From Vasconcelosia minhoensis LEGE 07310 (GTDB taxonomy: Bacteria; Cyanobacteriota; Cyanobacteriia; Phormidesmidales; Phormidesmidaceae), in assembly GCF_015207255.1 (NCBI RefSeq), contig NZ_JADEXG010000041.1, forward strand, positions 1 to 48,586: a stretch of 48,586 nt of DNA. The letters are read 5' to 3'. Within the stretch, counting starts at the first letter, position 1; each line of letters begins with the position of its first letter. Positions 1 through 7,821 of the stretch are shown here, in pieces. Both the position numbers and the translations under genes were made by a program. The notes under the pieces are model-generated. The model was not told where the DNA came from and ran no database searches. It was given only the letters and a program-made list of their open reading frames with translations.

Positions 1-468
1 CCCCGACTTCCCCCCCGTCTTCTGAATCACGCGGATACCGCCAATCTCTATCGTCTTTTCCAACGCCTTAGCCATGTCGTAGAGCGTCAGTGCGGCCACA
101 GAGACAGCTGTTAGAGCCTCCATCTCAACCCCAGTTTCAGCCGTCGTTTTGACTTTTGCCTGTAGTCGGTAGCCCGGTAAGGCAGGATCGGATTCCAGAA
201 GGACTTCAATTTGCCTGAGCGGCAGGGGATGGCAGAGCGGAATCAGTGAAGCGGTTTGTTTAGCCGCCATAATCCCGGCAATGCGAGCGGTACCCAGTAC
301 ATCGCCTTTGGGAGCGTTGCCAGTTTCGATCGCCGTGAGGGTAGCCGGTGCCATTTTCACATAGCCAATAGCCACTGCTTGACGGGCAGTCTTGGCTTTA
401 GCCGACACGTCTACCATCTGAGCCTGGCCCTGGGGGTCGAGGTGGGTAAGGCTGGAGGGGATTTCCAT
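1..468 (-). CDS. moaC: Cyclic pyranopterin monophosphate synthase MoaC (3' end cut by window edge)
   Basis: MoaC converts the 8-cyclo-GTP intermediate made by MoaA into cyclic pyranopterin monophosphate, the first stage of molybdenum cofactor synthesis in the cytoplasm. The reverse strand reads an uninterrupted 156 codons from ATG 468-466. The family signature [20 protein letters not shown] followed by CHPLPL is present around residues 60-85, as is the later block [12 protein letters not shown]. MoaC is usually about 160 residues, so only a few C-terminal residues lie beyond the left edge. The gene runs divergently from the tRNA-Arg gene, leaving about 50 bp between them. Molybdenum cofactor would serve nitrate reductase in a cyanobacterium, but no other moa gene is in view. 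Confidence 0.93.
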   Translation of the reverse strand, partial: MEIPSSLTHLDPQGQAQMVDVSAKAKTARQAVAIGYVKMAPATLTAIETGNAPKGDVLGTARIAGIMAAKQTASLIPLCHPLPLRQIEVLLESDPALPGYRLQAKVKTTAETGVEMEALTAVSVAALTLYDMAKALEKTIEIGGIRVIQKTGGKSG

Positions 469-517
469 AAAGTTTCTACGATGTTTAATGGGTTGTGCTA
501 ATATTAGGAGCCGGTGA

Positions 518-591
518 GGGCCTGTAGCTCAGTGGACTAGAGCACGTGGCTACGGACTACGGTGTCGGGGGTTCGAATCCCTCCAGGCCCG
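518..591 (+). tRNA. tRNA-Arg(ACG)
   Basis: A complete cloverleaf folds by eye. The acceptor stem GGGCCTG pairs perfectly with CAGGCCC and the discriminator is G. The D stem is GCTC/GAGC. The anticodon stem CGTGG/CTACG encloses loop CTACGGA, giving anticodon ACG at 552-554. The T arm is GGGGG-TTCGAAT-CCCTC with one G-T wobble. The A34 would be deaminated to inosine by TadA to read CGU, CGC and CGA. CCA is not encoded. A terminator follows at 623-652. Confidence 0.96.
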
Positions 592-622
592 CTTTATGAC
601 CATCCCCTAAGGGGCACAAGGG

Positions 623-652
623 ACGACGTTGGACAGACCCAGCGTCGTTTTT
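623..652 (+). terminator. Rho-independent terminator of tRNA-Arg
   Basis: ACGACG (623-628) pairs with CGTCGT (643-648). A T-G wobble and TGG/CCA extend the stem to about 10 bp around loop ACAGAC, and a five-T run (648-652) follows. It lies 31 bp after the tRNA on the same strand. Read on the other strand it lacks a U tract, so it should not terminate the MFS gene. Confidence 0.75.
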
Positions 653-679
653 GCTACGGTCTGCTTTTAGAATATGGCA

Positions 680-1972
680 CTACCGATCTAAAGAAATCGC
701 ATAGACGTCCCTGCCGCCGCCCAGGGCAAAGCGAACCGAGTGGGCCAGATCTTTGCTCGAAGCGGTAATGAAAATAATCAATCCCAGCAGGGTCATCAGC
801 CCGGCTAAACCAAAAGCGGTGCGGTAGCTGCTGAGGTCGGCAATCTGTCCAGCCAGCGGCCCGGCCAGCGCGATGCCCACGTCAAAGCCGGTGAGGCACA
901 GGCCAAAGGTCAGCCCGCGCTCATTCGGTCGAGAGCGGTCAGCCATCAGCGCGCCAATAATTGGGATCAGCGTGCCGCCCCCCGCGCCCTGGAGCGCTCC
1001 CGCTAGCAGCACCATTGGCACGCTGTCGGCTAGCCACAGGGTGAGCATCGATAGGGAATAAAACAGCAGCCCCAGGCTGATAAACCGGCCTCGACCGTAG
1101 CGGTCAGACGCTCGGCCCGCCAGCAGCCGAATCGCGAAACTAGCGATCGCGCTCATCGTATAGACCAGCCCAATATTGACGGCCAGCCCGGCCTCGCGGG
1201 CATACAGCGGCACAAACGTGACCAGCGACCCAAAGGCCAGCCCCACCAGCAGCAGAATTAATGCCGGAATCCGGATCGGCGGGGTGAAAATCAGACTCCA
1301 AAAGGCTTTTTTAGACTTGTTTGGTAAATTCTGTTCAGTTGCTGGGCTGGGCTCGCGATCGGGTTCACGGGAAAGCAGCACGCAAAGCAGGCCAACGCCG
1401 CCAATCGCCGTCATCGACAGAAAGGCCAGAACAAAATTTCCCTGAAAATATCCCCCCAGGGCAGGCCCCAGCGCCATCCCCACCGGATTTGCCAGGCTCA
1501 TGTAGCCAATCAGCTCACCGCGATGTCCCGGCGGCGCGAGGTCAGCGATCAGAGCGCTGTAGGCCGTGGCAAAAGCAGCGATGCTGAGGCCGTGAAAGGC
1601 CCGCACCAGCATCAGCAGCAAAACCGCTGAGTTGACCGGTCCGTTGGGGAGGTCCAGCGTCGTCGTTGGCAGATACTGGACCGCCAGATAGCCAATGGGG
1701 GCTAACGCGATCGCGCTAATCCCGATCATCAGCACCGGCTTACGGCCCCGCCGGTCAGTCAGCCGAGCCATCACCGGCCGAAAGGCCAGCAGCCCCACCG
1801 CAAAGCAGGCCATCACCAGACCAATCTGCTGCCCGTTCGCGCCAAAAGTCTCAATATAGAGCGGCAGATTGGGCAGCAGCCCCGCCAGCCCCGCCCAAAA
1901 GCAGAGACCCGCCACGAATAGAATGGCTAGGTTCCGGCGCAGCCCTGCCTCTAAGCTTAAAAATAGTTTCAA
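680..1972 (-). CDS. MFS transporter, drug-efflux-like
   Basis: This 430-residue protein has the hydrophobicity pattern of a 12-segment major facilitator. The loop after segment 2 carries the MFS motif A-like stretch RLTDRRGRKPVLMIG (about residues 70-84). A second copy of that pattern, RASDRYGRGRFISLG, follows at the equivalent place in the C-terminal half. A short hydrophilic loop rich in Glu, Pro and Lys near residues 205-222 separates the halves. The start appears to be TTG at 1972: an AGGAG lies about 7 nt upstream and no ATG is better placed. Motif A points to a proton-coupled exporter of the DHA1 kind, but the substrate cannot be told. It is divergent from the DUF1643 gene, with about 70 bp between starts. 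Confidence 0.85.
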   Translation of the reverse strand: MKLFLSLEAGLRRNLAILFVAGLCFWAGLAGLLPNLPLYIETFGANGQQIGLVMACFAVGLLAFRPVMARLTDRRGRKPVLMIGISAIALAPIGYLAVQYLPTTTLDLPNGPVNSAVLLLMLVRAFHGLSIAAFATAYSALIADLAPPGHRGELIGYMSLANPVGMALGPALGGYFQGNFVLAFLSMTAIGGVGLLCVLLSREPDREPSPATEQNLPNKSKKAFWSLIFTPPIRIPALILLLVGLAFGSLVTFVPLYAREAGLAVNIGLVYTMSAIASFAIRLLAGRASDRYGRGRFISLGLLFYSLSMLTLWLADSVPMVLLAGALQGAGGGTLIPIIGALMADRSRPNERGLTFGLCLTGFDVGIALAGPLAGQIADLSSYRTAFGLAGLMTLLGLIIFITASSKDLAHSVRFALGGGRDVYAISLDR

Positions 1973-2042
1973 AACCCCGCTCCTGAGTTCCTTGCCTTTC
2001 GGTGACTGAGCCGAAGACCGGACACTATCTGTTTATTTAGAA

Positions 2043-2609
2043 ATGTTAACAACTGGCCATGAATTAAGCTCGGGCTCGGCCCAATTCGACGCCACCGGCA
2101 CCTACCGCTATTCGCTCCATCGCCGCTGGGCCGCAGCCGGGCCAAACGTGGCCTTCATCATGCTCAACCCCAGCCGCGCCGACGCCCAACAGGACGATCC
2201 CACCCTGCGAGCCTGCACGCAATTCGCCCAGCGCTGGCAGTACGGTTCCCTCACGGTAGTCAACCTATTCGCCTACCGGACGCCCCATCCGCGCCTGCTC
2301 AAGACTGCGGCGGCACCGATTGGCCCAGAAAACGACCGCTATCTCTTGGCCGCAGCGCAAGCAGCCGACCGGATCGTACTGGCCTGGGGCAACGAAGGCG
2401 GCTTATGGGAACGCGATCGCGCCGTCCTAAACCTGCTCCTGACCCATCACCAAAAACTCTTCTGCCTCAGCCGCAACCGCACCGGCCACCCCCGCCATCC
2501 CCTGTATGTCCGACGGGATACAACCCCAACCCGCTTCACCCCCCAACCCGATCACCCGATCACTCTACCCACCACCCACCACCGTCCCCAAAACCCACTC
2601 CCGCAGTAG
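2043..2609 (+). CDS. DUF1643 domain-containing protein
   Basis: The 188-residue product matches the DUF1643 pattern: an N-terminal YRYSLHRRW, then FIMLNPSRADAQQDDPTLR near residues 39-57, then VVNLFAYRT and a C-terminal VLAWGNEG block. The biochemical function of this family is not established. The recognisable domain ends near residue 165. The last 22 residues, rich in Pro, His and Thr, are read from a C-rich repeat whose other strand encodes the end of the neighbouring hydrolase, so the two genes overlap tail to tail by 45 bp. The C-terminus is therefore probably an accident of repeat insertion and not part of the ancestral protein. Confidence 0.82.
   Translation: MLTTGHELSSGSAQFDATGTYRYSLHRRWAAAGPNVAFIMLNPSRADAQQDDPTLRACTQFAQRWQYGSLTVVNLFAYRTPHPRLLKTAAAPIGPENDRYLLAAAQAADRIVLAWGNEGGLWERDRAVLNLLLTHHQKLFCLSRNRTGHPRHPLYVRRDTTPTRFTPQPDHPITLPTTHHRPQNPLPQ
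2530..2586. repeat. G-rich degenerate repeat at the hydrolase stop codon
   Basis: On the minus strand this reads as GGTGGTGGGTGGTGGGTAG followed by AGTGATCGGGTGATCGGG. The TAG is the hydrolase stop codon (2565-2567). The same two modules occur in the same order at 5066-5155, and a related GGGTGATGG module occurs at 34958-34985. Confidence 0.6.
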
Positions 2610-3458
2610 CCCATTCACCTGCTCCGGCACCTCATCATGGGGACAGTGACCCGCCTTAAGAAAGTGCTCTTCCAGGTTGACGTAGTACTGACGATAGAGC
2701 TGACTGCGCTGGCGAGTATCCATCCAGGGATCGCCCTCGCCCCAGAGCAGCAGCAGCGGACAGGTGGTTGTCTCCAGCAGCCGGTCCACCGACTCTCCCC
2801 GAGGCGCTTTGAACAGGGCGGCAAAGGCGGCGGCGGCACCAGATTCAGTCGCTGGACGGTAGATATCTTCCACTAGCTGGTCGGTGACCGCGGTCCGGTC
2901 GAGGTAGACCTGCTCCAGGGTTTTACGAATCGCCGACCGTCGCCGCACGTATTGAAAAATCACCCAGCTTGGCAGGGGAGAGAGGACAAATCCTTTAATC
3001 AGGTCGCCAATGGCTTTTTGGAAGGGATTGGGCGGATTGACGACGGTCGTTTGACTAAAGGTCCCGACGCCGTTAAGCAGACAAACCCCAGCTACGTCCT
3101 GGGGATAGGCGGCGGCGACCGAAAGGCAAGTGTAGGCCCCGATGGAGTTGCCTGCCAGCACCGCCGGTCGGCCAATCTGCTTGGTAATCACGTCGTGAAC
3201 CAGGTCCCGCCAAAGGTCGGCGCTATAGCCCCGGTCGGGCTTGGACGACCGGCCAAAGCCAATCAGGTCGATTGCCCAAACTTCAAAGTCGGCCTCTAGC
3301 TCAGCAATATTTTTGCGCCAGTGGTCGGTTGACGCACCAAAGCCGTGGACCAGCAGCAGCGGCGGTCGGTCGGGGGCGCTGCCCGCTCGGACGAGGTAGA
3401 CCTGGTAGCCCTGCCACTGCCAGTGGCGGCCGGTGGACGATTCAACTGCGACGGTCAT
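2565..3458 (-). CDS. Alpha/beta-fold hydrolase
   Basis: A roughly 297-residue serine hydrolase of the alpha/beta superfamily. The oxyanion-hole strand LLLVHGFGAS lies near residue 40 and the nucleophile elbow GNSIGAY near residue 105 (Ser nucleophile). An acidic residue follows in LLWGEGDPWMD, and the catalytic His sits in KAGHCPHDE near the C-terminus. The lid and FQKAIGDLIKGFVLSPLPSW region resembles the cyanobacterial/plastid hydrolases related to pheophytinase and other ester hydrolases, but the substrate is not determined. I prefer ATG 3458. The upstream in-frame TTG at 3467 adds three residues and neither site has a clear ribosome binding site. The last residues, VVGGG-stop, are read from the G-rich repeat. 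Confidence 0.85.
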   Translation of the reverse strand: MTVAVESSTGRHWQWQGYQVYLVRAGSAPDRPPLLLVHGFGASTDHWRKNIAELEADFEVWAIDLIGFGRSSKPDRGYSADLWRDLVHDVITKQIGRPAVLAGNSIGAYTCLSVAAAYPQDVAGVCLLNGVGTFSQTTVVNPPNPFQKAIGDLIKGFVLSPLPSWVIFQYVRRRSAIRKTLEQVYLDRTAVTDQLVEDIYRPATESGAAAAFAALFKAPRGESVDRLLETTTCPLLLLWGEGDPWMDTRQRSQLYRQYYVNLEEHFLKAGHCPHDEVPEQVNGLLREWVLGTVVGGG

Positions 3459-3613
3459 GGGGATCAATAATTATTGTTAAAAACATGCTTCCTCAGTTTA
3501 TCGTGGCTATTTGCAGCAGGCTGTTATCGCGCCGCCTATCCCCGCGCGATCGCTTCCCGGCTAGGCTGGAGAACACCGGCTCCCCTTTTTGACTGTGTGC
3601 CCCTTCTGAATCT

Positions 3614-5068
3614 ATGTCTGCTCTGACTCGCCCCGCCTCCAAACGCACTTCTTCCCAACGCTCGTCTCGCCGTCCCCGCAAAGCCTACTGGTTTGAGCGG
3701 ATCATGGCCGTGATTGCGCTGGTAAACCTGATACTGGTGCTGTTTGACCTCAGCTATATCCGCTTTCGCGACCAGTACCTGCGCTTTTTTCCCGAGCTGA
3801 CCGTCTGGTATGGCGAGCAGCTGAAGGGAATTGAGCCAGAGCGCGCCACCGTTAGCTATTTGAGAACGGTGGACAGCCTGATTAGCCAGGTTGAAACCAG
3901 CGGCCTGGAGGCTAGTGAGAGTCAGGAAATCCTGGCCGACCTGCGGCAGCAGAGCGTCGAGATAATCGACGAAGATCCCTTTGCCTTGGCGAACAAGTCT
4001 GGGACGCTGGAGCAGATTAAGAACGAAATACGCGATCGCATCGGCGAGGAGTCGGCCAAGCAGTCGTTTCAGGATTTTTGGCGGGTGGCCTGGCTGCGGC
4101 GGCAGGGATTCACCGACGAGATTGGCTTTTTCAACGATGAAATTCGCCCCCTAATGGAGACCAACTACTACCGGGGGATCGATGAAACCGGCGGCCCAAT
4201 CGATCGGTTCTGGCTGATTGACATCTGGTTTATGGCCCTATTTGCCGGCGAGTTTGTCGCCCGTACCTATTTCCTTAGCCGCCGTCATGACAACGTCACC
4301 TGGTTCGACGCCATGCTCTGGCGGCTCTACGACGTACCGCTATTTCTGGGCTTTTGGCGCTGGCTGCGGGTGATTCCGGTCACCGTTCGGCTAAACCAGT
4401 CCAATCTGGTAGACATGGATCCGCTGCGCAATCGGCTCAACCGAATTTTTATTAGCCAGTTTGCGGTAGAGCTGACCGAAATTGTCATCCTGCGGGTGAT
4501 CGACCAGGCCCAAAACCTGGTGCGCAAAGGTGAGATCAGCGAATGGCTGCTCTCTGCCGCCGATCAGCGTCGCTACATCGATCTGAACGGCGTCGATGAG
4601 GTGCAAACCATCACCCAGCGAGTCAGCAGCGTCATTCTTTACCAGGTGCTGCCCCAGATTAAGCCCCAGCTTGACGCGCTGCTCCAGCACAGCGTCGCCA
4701 GCGCCCTCCACCAGGCCCCCGCCTATCAGGGACTGAAGCTGCTGCCAGGGGTAGCGCCTTTATCTGACCAGATTTCTCACCAGCTGGCGACCGAGCTGTC
4801 TAAAAGCCTGTACGAGGGTTTACAGAATGCTTTCTCAGATGAAACCGGTGCGGCTTTGACTGAGGAATTGGTCAGCCAGTTTAGCGCATCGCTGCGGACG
4901 GAAATAAGCAAGGACAATACTCTCAGCGAAATTCAGTCCCTCGTCAATGTTCTGCTTGAAGAAATCAAAATTAACTACGTCGAGCGGCTGTCGGCTGAGG
5001 ACTTTGAGCAGCTGGATGCCTCGCGATATCGGCTGTATGATGCGACACGGCAGGGGGAGAAGGGGTAG
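3614..5068 (+). CDS. Conserved membrane protein of unknown function (faintly channel-like)
   Basis: I do not recognise a named family. The 484-residue protein has a basic Ser/Arg-rich N-terminus (1-27) and a clear membrane segment (AVIALVNLILVLFDLSYI, about 34-51). A polar 140-residue region containing Glu/Arg helices follows, then a second segment near 198-218 (IDIWFMALFAGEFVARTYF). Next comes an amphipathic WFDAMLWRLYDVPLFLGFWRW stretch leading to LRVIPVTVRLNQ, whose spaced arginines recall the region around an S4 helix of voltage-gated channels. The remaining 230 residues are soluble and helical. Its TAG stop is the first unit of the heptamer repeat at 5066. It is probably a single-gene unit, ending at the terminator at 5298. 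Confidence 0.7.
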   Translation: MSALTRPASKRTSSQRSSRRPRKAYWFERIMAVIALVNLILVLFDLSYIRFRDQYLRFFPELTVWYGEQLKGIEPERATVSYLRTVDSLISQVETSGLEASESQEILADLRQQSVEIIDEDPFALANKSGTLEQIKNEIRDRIGEESAKQSFQDFWRVAWLRRQGFTDEIGFFNDEIRPLMETNYYRGIDETGGPIDRFWLIDIWFMALFAGEFVARTYFLSRRHDNVTWFDAMLWRLYDVPLFLGFWRWLRVIPVTVRLNQSNLVDMDPLRNRLNRIFISQFAVELTEIVILRVIDQAQNLVRKGEISEWLLSAADQRRYIDLNGVDEVQTITQRVSSVILYQVLPQIKPQLDALLQHSVASALHQAPAYQGLKLLPGVAPLSDQISHQLATELSKSLYEGLQNAFSDETGAALTEELVSQFSASLRTEISKDNTLSEIQSLVNVLLEEIKINYVERLSAEDFEQLDASRYRLYDATRQGEKG

Positions 5069-5114
5069 TGGGTGGTGGGTAGTGGGTAGTGGGTAGTGGG
5101 TAGTGGGTAGTGGG
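5066..5114. repeat. Seven tandem copies of heptamer TAGTGGG
   Basis: Seven 7-bp units run from 5066 to 5114, all TAGTGGG except the second, TGGTGGG. The first three bases are the stop codon of the preceding gene. A degenerate tail (GGGTGATCGGGTGATCGCG and a GAAGCGTCGCCGTAGGCG module) continues to about 5180. Short tandemly repeated heptamers (STRR sequences) are known from filamentous cyanobacteria, and this looks like that class. Confidence 0.85.
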
Positions 5115-5297
5115 TGAAGAGGGAAAAGGGAAGAGTGATGGGGTGATCGGGTGATCGCGAAGCGTCGCCGTAGGCGTTAGGACTGGATTGAGCGGGATAG
5201 AGATTAAGGGGGGCTCTGCAGGACGGGTGGGGGATGCGCTAGACTGGCTTATGCAGTAAACCTCCGTTTGCTGTCCCAATTCGTCGATCTACGAAGG

Positions 5298-5324
5298 GTG
5301 GGAGCTTGCGAGCCCACTTTTTTT
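5298..5324 (+). terminator. Terminator-like hairpin upstream of rimP
   Basis: GTGGG (5298-5302) pairs with CCCAC (5313-5317). Two further C-G and T-A pairs form inside a small AG bulge, and seven T residues follow directly (5318-5324). It lies 42 bp before the rimP start codon. It could end transcription from the membrane-protein gene, or act as an attenuator in the rimP-nusA-infB leader. The stem is short, so confidence is moderate. Confidence 0.5.
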
Positions 5325-5365
5325 ATTGGTTTATTGGATTGAATCCTGGCCTACCTGGAACTGTC

Positions 5366-5836
5366 ATGACGCATCCCCTGATTCCCGAAGTTTTAGCCCT
5401 GGCGACGCCCATCGCCGATGAGCTGGGCTTAGAAGTGGTGGATACCGTTTTTCAGACGAACCAAAGCCCGCCAGTGCTGCGCATTGACGTGCGCAATCCC
5501 CAGGCTGAAGATACGAGCCTGGAGGACTGCGAGCGCATGAGTGTGGCGCTGGAGGACGTGCTAGACGGCTCTGCGATTATTCCCGATGCCTATGTATTAG
5601 AGGTGTCGAGCCCGGGGGTGTCTGAGCAGCTGACGAGCGATCGCGACTTCTCTGTCTTCAAGGGGTTCATGGTCGAGGTGCAGCTGGCCGAACCGCACCA
5701 GGGCAAGCGCACCTGGGTAGGCCGGCTGGTGCGGCGCGACGACCAAAAGCTGGCGCTGAATCAGAAAGGACGCGCGATCTCGATTCCCCGCGAGCTGGTG
5801 CAAACCGTACAGCTCAGCAATCAGGTAGACGAATAG
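5366..5836 (+). CDS. rimP: Ribosome maturation factor RimP
   Basis: RimP binds the free 30S subunit and assists late maturation of its central region. The 156-residue product shows the family signature YVLEVSSPGVSEQLTSDRDF in its middle and the preceding LRIDVRNP and DCERMS blocks, followed by the C-terminal SH3-like half. ATG 5366 gives the expected N-terminus MTHPLIPEVLALATPIADEL. The in-frame TTG at 5306 would start inside the upstream hairpin and is unlikely. It is the first gene of the rimP-nusA-rnpM-infB operon, with nusA following 21 bp later. This order is shared by many bacteria. Confidence 0.94.
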   Translation: MTHPLIPEVLALATPIADELGLEVVDTVFQTNQSPPVLRIDVRNPQAEDTSLEDCERMSVALEDVLDGSAIIPDAYVLEVSSPGVSEQLTSDRDFSVFKGFMVEVQLAEPHQGKRTWVGRLVRRDDQKLALNQKGRAISIPRELVQTVQLSNQVDE

Positions 5837-5857
5837 AATTTTTAGGAGGATACGCCT

Positions 5858-7399
5858 ATGTCAATGGTGAGCTTGCCGAGTCTTCAGGACATGATCGACA
5901 GCATCAGCCGGGAGCGCAATCTACCCAAGACGGCTGTCCAAGAGGCGCTGCAAGAGGCGCTGCTGAAGGGATATGAGCGCTATCGGCGCACCCAGCAGAT
6001 GGACAGCAATCAGTTTGATGAAGAATACTTCGACAACTTTTACGTCGAGCTCGATACCGAAGAAGAAGGCTTTCGAGTGCTGGCAAACAAGACGATTGTC
6101 GAAGCCGTAGACAACTCAGACCATCAAATCGAGCTAAAGCTGGTACAAGAGGTAGCCCCTGAGGCCCTGATCGGCGATACGGTCGTGCTCGATGTCACCC
6201 CCGAGCAGGGCGACTTTGGCCGGATGGCGGCAATTCAGACCAAGCAGGTGCTGGCCCAGAAGCTGCGCGACCAGCAGCGCCGCCTGATTCAGGAAGAGTT
6301 TCAAGATCTGGAAGGCGAGATTCTGTCAGCCCGGGTGCTGCGGTTTGAGCGGCAGTCGGTAATTATGGCGGTGAGCAGCGGTTTGGGCCAGCCTGATGTC
6401 GAAGCCGAGCTGCTGAAGCGGGACCAGCTGCCCAACGATAACTACCGGGCTAATGCTACTTTTCGAGTGGCCCTCAAGCGGGTATCGGAAGGCTCTCACC
6501 GGGGGCCTCAGCTGCTGGTTTCTCGAGCCGATGCGGGTCTGGTGGTCGAGCTGTTTTCCAACGAAGTACCTGAAATTGAAGACGAAGTCGTGCGGATTGT
6601 GGCGGTCGCTCGCGAAGCCAATCCCCCGTCTCGGTCGGTCGGTCCCCGGACCAAAATTGCCGTTGACACCCTAGAACGGGACGTCGATCCGGTGGGGGCC
6701 TGCATTGGCGCGCGGGGCTCGCGGATTCAGGTCGTGGTGAACGAGCTGCGGGGCGAAAAAATTGACGTCATCCGCTGGTCTCCCGACCCGGCAACCTATA
6801 TTGCCAATGCGCTCAGCCCCGCCCGTGTGGACGAAGTGCGGCTGATGAACCCAGACGATCGCCAGGCTCACGTGCTGGTACCCGAAGACCAGCTTAGCTT
6901 GGCAATCGGGAAAGAAGGCCAGAACGTTCGCCTGGCGGCTCGGCTGACCGGCTGGAAAATCGATATTAAAGATTCCGCTAAGTACGACTATGAAGGTGAA
7001 GCCCGCAAGATGGAGGAGCTCGCCGAGGCCAGGCGGCTAGCGGCAGAGGAGCAGGCTGCCCTAGAAGCTGAGGAGATGGCCCTGGCGGAGGAAGCGCTGT
7101 CAGAAGTTGAGGATTTTCCGGAGGCCGGGACTTCCGAGGCAGCAGTCGGCAGCGAGGTCGGCTCTGTTGAACAGGCAGCCGAGCGAGCGGCGGTCGAGAT
7201 GATGGATGACGAGGATGCCGCCGCAACGATTTCGGCCGCAGTCGAAGCTGCGCCCGAAGCGATCGCGGTGGCGGACCCAGCTGCCGCTGCTGATGTGGAG
7301 ACCGCTGCCCCAGCCGAAACGCTTTCCGCTGAGACTGTGGGGTTTGATCCTGAGGCCGACTCGCTTAGCCCCGATGCCGCAGGAGGTGAAGCCCAATAA
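5858..7399 (+). CDS. nusA: Transcription termination/antitermination factor NusA
   Basis: NusA binds RNA polymerase and nascent RNA and modulates pausing and termination. An ideal AGGAGG (5844-5849) lies 8 nt before ATG 5858. The order is: N-terminal polymerase-binding domain (about 1-125), an S1 domain (about 135-200), then two KH domains with [18 protein letters not shown] near residue 280 and the second GxxG loop, [19 protein letters not shown], near 350. The KH region ends around 375. The last 130 residues are a low-complexity Ala/Glu tail unlike the AR repeats of enterobacterial NusA. That extension makes the protein longer than NusA usually is. Its TAA overlaps the presumed rnpM start. 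Confidence 0.95.
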   Translation: MSMVSLPSLQDMIDSISRERNLPKTAVQEALQEALLKGYERYRRTQQMDSNQFDEEYFDNFYVELDTEEEGFRVLANKTIVEAVDNSDHQIELKLVQEVAPEALIGDTVVLDVTPEQGDFGRMAAIQTKQVLAQKLRDQQRRLIQEEFQDLEGEILSARVLRFERQSVIMAVSSGLGQPDVEAELLKRDQLPNDNYRANATFRVALKRVSEGSHRGPQLLVSRADAGLVVELFSNEVPEIEDEVVRIVAVAREANPPSRSVGPRTKIAVDTLERDVDPVGACIGARGSRIQVVVNELRGEKIDVIRWSPDPATYIANALSPARVDEVRLMNPDDRQAHVLVPEDQLSLAIGKEGQNVRLAARLTGWKIDIKDSAKYDYEGEARKMEELAEARRLAAEEQAALEAEEMALAEEALSEVEDFPEAGTSEAAVGSEVGSVEQAAERAAVEMMDDEDAAATISAAVEAAPEAIAVADPAAAADVETAAPAETLSAETVGFDPEADSLSPDAAGGEAQ

Positions 7400-7719
7400 A
7401 ACCCAACTACCGTCGCTGCATGAGCTGTCGTCGGATCGATCATCGACAAAACTTTTGGCGGATTGTTCGAGTACATCCGAGCCGACAGGTACAATTAGAT
7501 CAGGGCATGGGCCGTTCGGCCTACCTCTGCCCCAGGGCAGATTGTCTCACGGCGGCAAAGCGAAAAAATAGGCTGGCAAGAGTGCTTAAGGCACAGGTGC
7601 CTGAAACTCTCTACCAGACGCTAGAACAGCGACTGGAGCAGTCTGAAGAGGCTTCTGCTGGAGCGACTTCGGGGTCCGCTAACGGGGTTTCTGCTGGTGC
7701 AGCAGCGCCTCAACCCTGA
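7396..7719 (+). CDS. rnpM: RNase P modulator RnpM / YlxR family protein, apparent AUA start
   Basis: YlxR/RnpM is a small nucleic-acid-binding protein encoded between nusA and infB. In Firmicutes it binds the RNase P RNA and modulates its activity. The conserved core is plain: [12 protein letters not shown], then FWRIVRVHPSRQVQLDQGMG and RSAYLCPRADCL. The only ATG (7420) would cut off PNYRRC, part of the conserved P-R-C-x-x-C motif. Upstream in frame there are only 10 codons before a TGA at 7387-7389. The best candidate start is ATA 7396, which gives (M)KPNYRRC. AGGAGG (7381-7386) lies 9 nt upstream, and ATAA overlaps the nusA stop by 4 nt. The last 30 residues are a Ser/Ala/Gly-rich tail. 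Confidence 0.85.
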   Translation: MKPNYRRCMSCRRIDHRQNFWRIVRVHPSRQVQLDQGMGRSAYLCPRADCLTAAKRKNRLARVLKAQVPETLYQTLEQRLEQSEEASAGATSGSANGVSAGAAAPQP

Positions 7720-7821
7720 AAAACGAGTAGCATAGTGTCCTACGCTTAGGCTGAAATGTTGTTGTGATTAGAGCAGCAGGTCTTATGAATATGTAATAAT
7801 TTTTTCCAGAGGGAGAAGTGG

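Noticed and set aside
562-768. Plus-strand frame running from the tRNA-Arg into the MFS gene
   Set aside because: It starts inside the tRNA T arm, crosses the terminator and has no recognisable protein features.
5066-5114. Heptamer array considered as a CRISPR or phase-variation tract
   Set aside because: Units are 7 bp with no spacers, so it is not CRISPR. It begins at the stop codon, so a copy-number change would not shift a reading frame.
6978-7494. Long minus-strand frames opposite the end of nusA
   Set aside because: They are Ala/Ser-rich mirror frames of the Ala/Glu-rich NusA tail; high GC keeps them open.
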